Shown here: piece after piece, positions 31,494-39,899 of the stretch
Position numbering within the stretch: the first letter of the stretch is position 1
How the letters are laid out: every line of letters begins with the position of its first letter
Source: Lithodes maja
Taxonomy: Eukaryota > Arthropoda > Malacostraca > Decapoda > Lithodidae
Direction: 5' to 3'
DNA: 64,000 nucleotides
Assembly: GCA_037953745.1 (NCBI GenBank)
Contig: JBAKBP010007152.1
Location: 1-64,000, forward strand
Translations under genes and position numbers: made by a program
The notes under the pieces: generated by a model
Told to the model about the DNA's origin: nothing
What the model saw: only the letters and a program-made list of their open reading frames with translations
Databases searched by the model: none

Positions 31494-31614
31494 CAGTTAA
31501 ACCTCGCCCATTCGAAGCCCGCCGATTCGGAAACCCGCAATTTTCTGATTAGCATTATAATTCAAACTCAGACCTCAGACTTGCAGAATGTTACGGAAGT
31601 CTGAGGTTTTACTG
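31494..31614. mobile_element. pogo/Tigger-type MITE, 121 bp, TA duplication
   Basis: Begins cagttaaacctcgcccattcg and ends tctgaggttttactg, with TA on both sides (31492-31493 and 31615-31616). The terminal repeat CAGT(T/A)AAACCTC is typical of pogo/Tigger elements of the Tc1/mariner superfamily. Non-coding. Confidence 0.82.
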
Positions 31615-31616
31615 TA

Positions 31617-31735
31617 TGTGTGGAGCACTCAGTCAAAATTGTATGTATGTATGTAGATAGATACATACATAAAATGTTAAGACTTGAGTGCTCCACACAT
31701 ACATGCAGTTTCAATCTCTTGTCCTAAAATAGCTT
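31617..31735. repeat. Two LINE A 3' ends, tail to tail
   Basis: gtgtggagcactcagtc (plus) and gagtgctccacac (as its complement, ~31690) are the LINE A 3' end seen at 4275-4300. They face each other across a (TATG)/(GATA) microsatellite. Confidence 0.75.
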
Positions 31736-31801
31736 TTATTTTCCTTCTTGTCTCATCCTCCATACATACAGGTTCTGTTTTATTGTCATTATTAATTGAA
31801 T

Positions 31802-33584
31802 AATTAATGTCAAGAAAGAAGTCAAGAAAGTTAGGGAAGGTAGCAAGGGAAACAGTAAGGGTGTGAAAGATAAGAATGGGAGAATGCTAGCCGAGAAGCA
31901 AGAGAGAGTCGAAAGATGGAGGGAGTACTTCAGTGAGTTGCTAAATGAAAGGAATGAAGAGCCAGCAAACATAGCTGGATATGGTATGGGAGGGAGAAGA
32001 AGAGAAGTAGTGGAGGAGGAGGTGGGGATCAGGAGGTCAGAAGTGTGGGAAGCCATGAAAAGAGTGAAGTTGGGGAAAGCACCAGGAACAGATGGAGTGT
32101 GTGGGGAAATGTTGAGGTATGGTGGTGAGATAGTCATAGAATGGGTATGGAAAATGTGCAAACTAGCATGGGAGAAGGGGAGTGCACCCGATGACTGGAA
32201 GACTGGCATAATAGTCCCCCTATATAAGGGCAAAGGGGAAAGAGGAGTGTGTGGTAACCACCGAGGAATATGTCTTCTAAGTGTAGTAGGGAAGGTATAC
32301 AGTAGGGTAGTGATTGAGAGAGTGAGAGTGAGAACGGAGAAATGGATAGGCGACGAGCAGGGAGGCTTTAGGAAGGGAAGAGGATGTGTAGATCAGATTT
32401 TTACCCTGAATTGTGTTGTGGAGAAGTATCTGGAGAAGAAACAAAAGGTGTATGTTGCCTTTATGGACTTGGAGAAGGCCTATGACAGAGTGGATAGAGA
32501 AGGTTTGTGGAAAGTACTTAGAATATACGGAGTAGAGGGCAAGTTGCTGAAAGCAGTGAAGAGCATGTATGAGGGTGCAAAGGCGGCAGTACGTGTGGAG
32601 AGTGAGCAGAGCGAGTTCTTTGACCTGAATGTTGGTTTGAAACAGGGGTGTGTGATGTCCCCGTGGTTGTTTACTGTATATATGGATGGAGTTATGAAAG
32701 AAATACTATCAAGAGCAGTGGATGTTGGTGTATCGCTGAAAAGGGAGGGAATTGAGTGGAAGCTACCTATACTGCTGTTTGCGGATGATACAGTTCTGAT
32801 GAGTGATAATGAATGGGAGTTGCAGGGTCTGGTAAATGAGTTTGGAACAGTGTGCGAAAAACGGAATTTGAAGGTAAATACGGGGAAGAGCAAGGTTATG
32901 GTCTTCGAAAGGGGTGAAGTCACAGAGTGTGAGGTGAAGCTGAACGGTCAGGCTATGGAGATCGTCAACTCTTTTAAGTATCTGGGCAGTGTGTTGAGTA
33001 AAGATGGGACTATGGATGAAGAGGTGCGGGAGAGGGTACAACAGTGGAAGAGGGTTGTAGGAACGCTAAAAGCAGTAACAAGAAATAGGGTGGTCAGTAT
33101 GGAAGTGAAGAAGTCCTTGCATGACAGTGTGGTAATCCCGACACTGACTTACGGAAGCGAAGCATGGACGTTGGTTGAGAGACTCAAACCAAGAGTGAGA
33201 GCAGTGGAAATGAATTACTTAAGGAGTGCGTGCGGAATTACATGGAGGGATAGACAGACTAATGAGGAAGTAAGAAGGAGGTGTGGTGTGGAGGTAGATG
33301 TGCTGGAAAGTGTGAAAAGGAACAACTTGAGATGGTTCGGCCATATGGAACGTATGGAAAGCGAGAGAATGACTAAGAGGGTGTACGAGAGCGAGGTGGA
33401 GGGACAGAGGGGGAGAGGTAGACCGAATATGAGGTGGAAGGATGGAGTGAGGAACTACATGAATGAAGGCGGTGCTGGTTGGGGGGAGGGGCGTCGACTG
33501 ACTGGGGACAGAGGTGCATGGGGGCGGTTCGTTCGTGGCCACCCCTTCGGGGATCACGGCGTCAGGCAATAGATAGATAGATAG
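31802..33584 (+). mobile_element. LINE C copy 3 (5'-truncated, young)
   Basis: Flanked by attaattgaat at 31791-31801 and 33585-33595, an 11-base target duplication. Homology to LINE C starts near 31815 after ~13 untemplated bases. The 3' end is gtcaggcaat plus (ATAG)n. The ORF (31863-33572) is open for 569 codons and differs from copy 1 at only a few residues. Confidence 0.9.
31863..33572 (+). CDS. LINE C copy 3 RT (C-terminal 569 codons)
   Basis: Reverse transcriptase half of LINE C with all RT blocks: GKAPGTDGVCGEML, IIVPLYKGKGERG, FMDLEKAYDRVDR, GLKQGCVMSPWLF, LLFADDTVLMSD and NNLRWFGHMERM. The endonuclease is lost by 5' truncation, so it cannot move on its own. Differences from copy 1 include QQWK for QQGK and ERLKPR for ERLRPR. 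The start codon here is incidental, because the insertion removed the real N-terminus. Confidence 0.9.
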   Translation: MKDKNGRMLAEKQERVERWREYFSELLNERNEEPANIAGYGMGGRRREVVEEEVGIRRSEVWEAMKRVKLGKAPGTDGVCGEMLRYGGEIVIEWVWKMCKLAWEKGSAPDDWKTGIIVPLYKGKGERGVCGNHRGICLLSVVGKVYSRVVIERVRVRTEKWIGDEQGGFRKGRGCVDQIFTLNCVVEKYLEKKQKVYVAFMDLEKAYDRVDREGLWKVLRIYGVEGKLLKAVKSMYEGAKAAVRVESEQSEFFDLNVGLKQGCVMSPWLFTVYMDGVMKEILSRAVDVGVSLKREGIEWKLPILLFADDTVLMSDNEWELQGLVNEFGTVCEKRNLKVNTGKSKVMVFERGEVTECEVKLNGQAMEIVNSFKYLGSVLSKDGTMDEEVRERVQQWKRVVGTLKAVTRNRVVSMEVKKSLHDSVVIPTLTYGSEAWTLVERLKPRVRAVEMNYLRSACGITWRDRQTNEEVRRRCGVEVDVLESVKRNNLRWFGHMERMESERMTKRVYESEVEGQRGRGRPNMRWKDGVRNYMNEGGAGWGEGRRLTGDRGAWGRFVRGHPFGDHGVRQ

Positions 33585-33595
33585 ATTAATTGAAT

Positions 33596-34040
33596 TAATT
33601 CTATGGTTTAGATTAATATTTTTTTTTTTTTTTTTTTGAGGAGCTAATTATTTTAGTATGTATTCTACATTTGTTGTTATCTCTGTTTTCATTCTCTAAA
33701 TTTTTTATGTCTTAACTCCCTCCACCATATTATGTTCCAATAAGTCCAAGTAGGCGCTTGACAAGTAGTTTGGGTCTTGAATTTGGCTCATGAGTGTTGT
33801 CGAAGCCTTACATTTTTCGCGATTTCCATCCACCAGAATGCTGTTTATTGTGATGTATCATATATCAATGGAAAGAGGAATATTTATAGTACATGATAAA
33901 ATAAAAACAAATGTAAATAAATCGAAATATGAAAGTGTAAATGAGTCCGGAATACAATTATTTCCCATGCAATTGTCTTCACACCGTCCTAGCTCTAAAT
34001 TGTGAGTGATGACCATATATTTTTATTTGCTCAAATAATA
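33596..34040. other. Unassigned AT-rich sequence
   Basis: Contains a T17 run near 33620 and AT-rich sequence. I see no gene, RNA or repeat structure. Confidence 0.5.
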
Positions 34041-34109
34041 GTACTTTTTCTCCTCTTTCCAAATCTGGAAACAGAAATTGTTTATCTTCAATAGTTCTCA
34101 AGCAGTGAC

Positions 34110-34930
34110 CGAAAACAAAAAATATATGATTTTGATTTATATGGTTTATAACATTTTCAATTTATTTCGTTGTTACGAAGTGTATGGTTTTAAATTTAGG
34201 CTGTATGAATACGGCAAATAATGCTGATGAGTATAAAACAAACTAGAAGTTCCTAGGACAAATACTTTTTGCGCTATGAATATTTGAAATGAAGAGCCAA
34301 AATGCGAATATTTACGCTTCACCCATCTCTGTTCCGGCGATGCTAGCCGGGTTCCGAGCTGTTCCCCACCTCGTGGTTGCGTTATTTGCTCGGATACGTA
34401 TATAACTGTATATATCACCGGAATCGGAAAATTGTGCTCTTTCCAATGGTGAAAACCAAAATAATATAGCATAATTGGTTCGCGAGCTATGCACAATTGT
34501 TTCCATGCAATGACCGAAAAAAAAAAAATCTGATTTTGATTGATATGGTTTATAACATTTTCGATTTATTTCGTTGCTACGAAGTGTATGGTTTTAAATT
34601 TAGGCTGTATGAATACGGCAAATAATGCTGATGAGTATAAAACAATCTAGAAGTTCCTAGGACAAATACTTTTTGCGCTATGAATATTTGAAATGAAGAG
34701 CCAAAATGCGAATATTTACGCTTCACCCGTCTCTGTTCCGGCGATGCTAGCCGGGTTCCGAGCTGTTCCCCACCTCGTGGTTGCGTTATTTGGTCAGATA
34801 AGTATATACTGTAACTGTATATATCACCGGAATCGGAAAATTGTGCTCTTTCCAATGGTGAAAACAAAAATAATATAGAGTAATTGGTTCGTGAGCTATG
34901 CGCAATTGTTTCCATGCATTGTTATTGTTA
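34110..34930. repeat. 404-bp tandem duplication
   Basis: Two head-to-tail copies of about 404 bases: cgaagtgtatggttttaaat occurs at ~34176 and ~34580, and the rest follows in register, including gcgatgctagccgggttccg. Single-base and small indel differences suggest an older event than the 315-bp array. Non-coding. Confidence 0.85.
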
Positions 34931-35112
34931 TGAAAATATATGAGAATGTTTATACAGTTGTATATCTTTGCCACAATATACACCCTTTCCAACGAGAAGG
35001 GAAATGGCTCCTGGGTTGACACTGAAAAAACAAAATAAGAAAGCCAGGTAATCTTCAGGTAATAAATTCAGAAATAATTCTATTGTACACGTAAATAAAA
35101 TAAAGTAATGTA

Positions 35113-35173
35113 TATATGAGGTGTCCAGAGCCAAAGGGGGATCCGAGCCATTTTACCGTTTTTAAGTTAACAC

Positions 35174-35226
<53 letters not shown>

Positions 35227-35278
35227 TTTTATTTTTTTTCTGGGATTATATATAAATATATATATATACTGTATATAC

Positions 35279-35333
<55 letters not shown>

Positions 35334-35382
35334 GTGCTAACTAAAAACAAAATGGCTTGGATCCCCCTTTGGCTCTGGAGGC

Positions 35383-35478
<96 letters not shown>

Positions 35479-35572
35479 TATATATATACAAGGTGTCAAA
35501 CAAAATATAAAGAATGGTAAATGGTAATGGTAATGTATGTGTGTGGATATATTTATATATATATTATATATA

Positions 35573-35632
<60 letters not shown>

Positions 35633-35640
35633 TGTCAAAC
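35113..35640. repeat. (TA)n tracts with tiny GAGGTG-ended palindromic elements
   Basis: Long TA runs at 35178-35217, 35283-35330, 35385-35474 and 35575-35630. Between them lie two ~57-bp elements in opposite orientation (35119-35175 and 35331-35386), each starting gaggtg or gaggc and ending c(a)cctc. They share ccagagccaaaggggg-at-c and its complement. A third and fourth related edge (aggtgtcaaac) occur near 35490 and 35632. They look like minute MITEs that target TA repeats. Confidence 0.7.
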
Positions 35641-35764
35641 CAGAGAAATATGTGCAAATTTCCAAGCCACCCAAAGAGGTACTGCACTGGACTCGTTATT
35701 TTTTTAGAGTAGTTTCCCTAGGAGGCCTATATCCACTGTAGTGCAAAATGTAGTAGAAATTGAT

Positions 35765-35796
<32 letters not shown>

Positions 35797-36062
35797 GGGT
35801 GAATGAAGGTGGGCCCCGAACCTCGGAAGTGATGATTGAATGAATGAATGAATTATATATGGGGGGAGGGGGGTATAATGGGGGAAGAGGGGGAGGGTGT
35901 ATAATGGGGGAGGGAGGGGGCATAACCTAGATAAATACATAAATACGAATGATATATATATATATATATATATATTATATCAATCTACAATTAGAAAAAT
36001 AAAATAAAATAAAAATAAAAAATAACCCTCCCCCACCCAAAAAAAAAAAATATATATATATA
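35641..36062. repeat. Simple repeats: (ATG)n, (GAAT)n, G-rich and TA tracts
   Basis: (GAT)n at 35763-35798, (GAAT)n at 35836-35853, G-rich stretches to 35920, then TA runs at 35951-35975 and 36051-36062 that border the DIRS element. No gene. Confidence 0.8.
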
Positions 36063-36411
36063 TTGGGAGGTTTGACGTACCTCCCAACCTACCAAATAGG
36101 AAAACCTACTATTTGGTAGTAGTCTTGGAAAATCCAACGTCAAGGCTATTAACCTAATTGCAATGACGACTTGTCTATTTTGACTGCTATGTCGTCATTC
36201 CAACCGCGGTTAAAAAGAAAACGTCTAGAGTCTACTCCTTATCTTGCTCTAGGAGACGTTGTACATTAACCAAAACTACCACCGAAGGTGAAAAAAGCAT
36301 AGAAGAGAAGAAAAAGGGGTTTACCTTAGTTACCGCTTAAGGCCCATCCCGTGTTCCGTCATGTGCAGATCCCTGTCGAACATGCGCATGAGCGACCCTC
36401 TCTTGTTATCA
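36063..36411 (+). repeat. DIRS-like element 1, left inverted terminal repeat
   Basis: Pairs with the right repeat from tagtagtcttgg through the shared inner blocks gtctattttgactgctatg and ccgcggttaaaaagaaaac to ctcttgttatca. It has an extra ~48 bases at its tip made of two short palindromes (ttgggaggt...acctcccaa and ccaaatag...ctatttgg). Confidence 0.88.
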
Positions 36412-36473
36412 CATCTCACGTCAGCAGAAGAACGCGGATGGGCAGGGGTCCGGCGTGAGGGAGGGTATTATGT

Positions 36474-36579
36474 ACGTTGGATTTTCCAAGACTACTACCA
36501 AATAGTAGGTTTTCCTATTTGGGAGGTACGTCAAACCTCCCAATTTGTTAGTAGTCTTGGCAAATCCAACGTCAAGGCT
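36474..36579. repeat. DIRS-like element 1, internal complementary region
   Basis: The first half (36474-36542) is the reverse complement of the left tip, lacking only a 6-base cctacc. The second half (36543-36579, tttgttagtagtcttggc...) is the reverse complement of the right tip. The whole block therefore equals the complement of the right end joined to the left end, as expected for the region that templates circle closure in DIRS replication. Confidence 0.88.
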
Positions 36580-36959
36580 GCATAACAAATAGGAGGAGGA
36601 CATCCAAGCCCAACCTACCAAAAAAACCAATGCATAAAACAAAAGTATGAATGACAAAGACACAAGTTAAACAAGAGAGTCTAATAAAAGAGTGAAAAAC
36701 TGAGGAGTAGCTAAAAAGAACAGTTTTAACACATGCCCGTCATTCATAGTAATGCAAAAACATAGACTTGTCTGAAACCAAAAAGGTTCTGTACCCAAAA
36801 TCCCTTTTCTTCAAAAACCAACAAAAACACTGAACACAAGAACAAAACACAATTTTCAATGTGGCAAAAACACTTATGTACTGGAACAATACATAATCCC
36901 AAACTTGCAATCCAGTGTTGCAAACCCGTACACCCCCCTCCCCCCCCCCTTTGTCATAT

Positions 36960-37980
36960 AAAACAAAGGAAAAGAACGAGGAACAAGGGGGGAAGACCAG
37001 GGATCTTCGCCAGAGCACCAGGAAACACGACCCCCGAGAGCAATCACCAGCCGAGGGGGTCGAACACTGGACACGGAGAGGTAGGAGGAGATGAAGGAAT
37101 TGAGAGAAGACCCACAAAACCGCTGAGGCGAAGGCAGGGAAGGATCGACGTGGCAGGAACCGGAAGGAGGCAGCAAAGGATCTGACATCGTGCGCAGAAC
37201 CCCTACAAACAGGGCGACGGGCACGAACGGTCCGACAAACGCGGCGGCCCATCCGCACCTGCGAGAGCCTCCCACCTGTCCGAGGAGACACCCACACAGC
37301 AGGACCCGAAGGCGGCGCCACAGACGCAACAGAGGAGCGCAAGGCCGACACCGGGCACAACACACGGCGAGGATGCCCAAGCCGGAAAGCCTGGACGGCG
37401 AAAGGCCGGAAAGTGGGGGCCGCCCTCCCAAGCGAGGTAACAAAAGGAGGGGAGGAGGCGAACGAGACGCCATGCAAGGACGGGGAGAATCGCACGCAGT
37501 CCCGGGGCCATGACAATGCCGCTAGGGCAGACACCCGAACCCCAGCGGCCAGAGCGACAAGGAAGAGCGGACGCCCGAGCAACAGAACCGGCGTAGCGGC
37601 CCTTGTAGACGTGGGTGAAGCCAGAAGGACCAGAGCCCGCCCCAGATCCCACTGCGGAGGGACCAGGCGCGGAGGAGGTCGATCCCGGAAGGCAGCCGGC
37701 AGGAAGGAATCCAGCGCCTGTGGCAGAACGACCAGCCCAGCGACGGACCCAAAGATCCCCCGGACGGCAGACAAGGGGGTACGTATAGCGTCGACTCGAA
37801 AGCGACGTGTACGGAAGAGGTGAAACAAGGAGCGTAGGACGAGGGAAGGAGAGCCAACTGGCAGGCGAGTGGCCTGTAGCCACCTAGGAAAAGACCCCCA
37901 GCGGGACCCGTAAGGCCCCCAAGGAGAAGACGGCCAGGAACGCTGCAGGAAGTCAGTCAGGGCCCGGCCGGGGACCGGGA
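36960..37980 (-). pseudogene. DIRS-like element 1 tyrosine recombinase
   Basis: The minus-strand frame has the recombinase layout: an N-terminal core (RTRRFRVDAIRTPLSAVRG), the first catalytic Arg in ALAAGVRVSALAALSWP (codon at ~37536), and the HxxR box in SAHDVRSFAAS (Arg codon at ~37182). The nucleophilic Tyr is not in this frame (it reads FLHLLLPL), but the adjacent frame reads FISSYLSVS there, so a frameshift lies between HDVR and the Tyr. The enzyme family joins the circular DIRS DNA into the genome. The first Arg box has lost its usual acidic and His neighbours. Inactive. Confidence 0.8.
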
Positions 37981-38760
37981 GCCACCGTGCCACATGAACA
38001 AGCACGACGCGAAGGCCAACGAGGCCCGCAGGTCCCCAACCGAGCCCAAGTGGAAGCCGGAGACAGGTAGAGGGACCGGACTCGGGCACCACCGCGGCAA
38101 CCGGGCGGACCAAGCCCGCGCCGGCCACAGAGGCGCGAGGAGCCAGACGCAGCCGTGATACAGCCGCAGCCTCGCGAGGACTGGGCACAGCAACAGCGCG
38201 TCTGGGGGCGGAAAGATGTATATCGACCGCCACCTGTACCAGGCCACCATGAAAGCGGCCGGACCCCCCCCGGAGCGCGAGGCCGGAGGGAGAGGTCCAA
38301 AGGCAACTGGCGCGGCACCCCCGATGCGAACAAGGCGACCTCCGGAACACCTCAGGAAGCCGCGAGGTCGGCGAACACAGTCCGTTGCAACGCCCATTCA
38401 ACAAGAACGCCCTGCCCCCACGACAGGGCGGCCGCCCACAGGGTGGCAGGCCCGGGCAGGGAGGAGGCATGCAAGGAGAAGGGGTGTCGGGCCGCGAGGA
38501 AGAACAACTCCACCGAGACCCCCAATAGAGTCAACGACCTGGAGGAACCCCCGCAGAAGGAAAACAGGGGACAGCCTGTCTGAGTGTCTAACCCGAAGGC
38601 CACCGACTGACCCCGAAGGGCCAGCGCGTGGTCCCGCAGGAAGAACAGAGGAACCAACAGTCCGAGGGCATAGACGGGTAAGTGGAGGGAGACCCACCCA
38701 TCTGCCAGGAAGTGGACGTCCCAGGTTCGATCGGGAACCCCACCCAACCTCGCTCGACGG
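37957..38760 (-). pseudogene. DIRS-like element 1 RNase H and downstream domain
   Basis: Fragments in two frames match the RNase H region of DIRS elements and of element 2 in this window: LALRGQSVAFGLDTQTG, SLHASSLPGPATLWAAALS, and then RWRSIYIFPPPDALLL and WLLAPLWPARAW. Compared with element 2, Asp is replaced by Ala in WAAALS (for WSDALS) and in GPAAFMVAW (for GPDALLADW), and Asn by Thr in LDTQT. Frameshifts are present near 38350. No activity is expected. Confidence 0.78.
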
Positions 38761-38849
38761 ATCTGTGGCTACCCAGACCGTCGGCGGGGGGGCGGACCAG
38801 GGCACAGCCGCAGAGAGCGAGCCCGGAGCAACCCAGAGACCGAAGCGTC

Positions 38850-39700
38850 AGCGAACGGGACGCAGGAGCGGCAGGAGCCGATCCAGAGGGGCAACGGAAA
38901 CACCACGGGGCCCATGAGGAGGAGGCGGAGTAGCCAGAGGCTCCCTAAGGAAAGGGGCAGAGCGGCCCAAAGCAGCGAACCCACGAACGAGTCCCAGAGC
39001 CACCCCAGGAGGGAGACCGAGTGCAACACGGCGAAGACCTGCCACCGAAGGTGCACCGCGGTCGGCAGACCCCGGGTCACCGTAGCGCCGGACAAAACCC
39101 ATGCGAGACCGACCCATGGCACGACACGCGACGGGGTCAAGCGTGAATCGGGAACACCAAAAGGGGAACCCTAACCGTGCGACGGTGCGAACGACTGTGA
39201 GGGCGTCGCCAACGCACAGGCCGAGGGCTTCGGAAACTACCAACCAGTCGGCCAAGGAAAACAGGAGCTGGAGCCCGCTCCTGAGGAGAGGACCCAGAGC
39301 CTGCCCCACATGTGCGGAGAAGATCCGCGGCGCGATGTGGAGACCGAAGGGAAGGCCGGCGAACAGGAACACACGATCGGAAGGCCGAACGGCCAAGAAT
39401 CGCTGGAAGAGAGGATGGAGAGGAACGAGCCAAGACGCATCCTGGAGGGCCAGCGACACAACCCACGACAGAGGGCACAGGGCCAGGCGTACCAGGGGTA
39501 CCGGCAGCATCCGAAACCGTGTGTGCACGACGCGCCCGTTGAGGGCCGACAGAACCACCAACGGCCGCATCGCGACGCAGTTCGTCGACGGGACCAGAAA
39601 GACACGGGAGAGGAAAACCGGGCGACCGGCGGTCAACTCCCTCGACGCTACCCAGCTCGGGCATGGAAGTGAGCACGTGGGCCACCTCCGAAGAGATGGA
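38850..39700 (-). pseudogene. DIRS-like element 1 reverse transcriptase (catalytic Asp lost)
   Basis: A minus-strand frame shows a DIRS-type RT: VSLALQDASWLVPLHPLF, FLFAGLPFGLHIAPRIFS and LLFSLADWLVVSEA. Motif A should contain an Asp where Ala (GCC, 39448-39450) now stands. The catalytic YLDDW reads SLADW (39244-39258), with GCC for the first Asp codon. Element 2 retains SIDLKDAYWHVP and YLDD at the same positions. The enzyme is dead in this copy. After the RT the frame drifts out of homology, so at least one shift is present. Confidence 0.83.
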
Positions 39701-39899
39701 CCGGCGTCGGTGACAAGAGCGGAAAGGGGGTCGAGACGTCCACCACCAGGGGAGACCCCACCGCGCAACCCGCCGCCCCCAACGTCCCTCGCGGCAACCG
39801 AGGGGCGCAAGGGCAAAAACAACCCGAGGGAGCACCCGAGAGGAGGGGAGCGACCCGGTCGGCCAGGCGAGAAGGAGAACAAGGAGGCCGACCCAGAGA

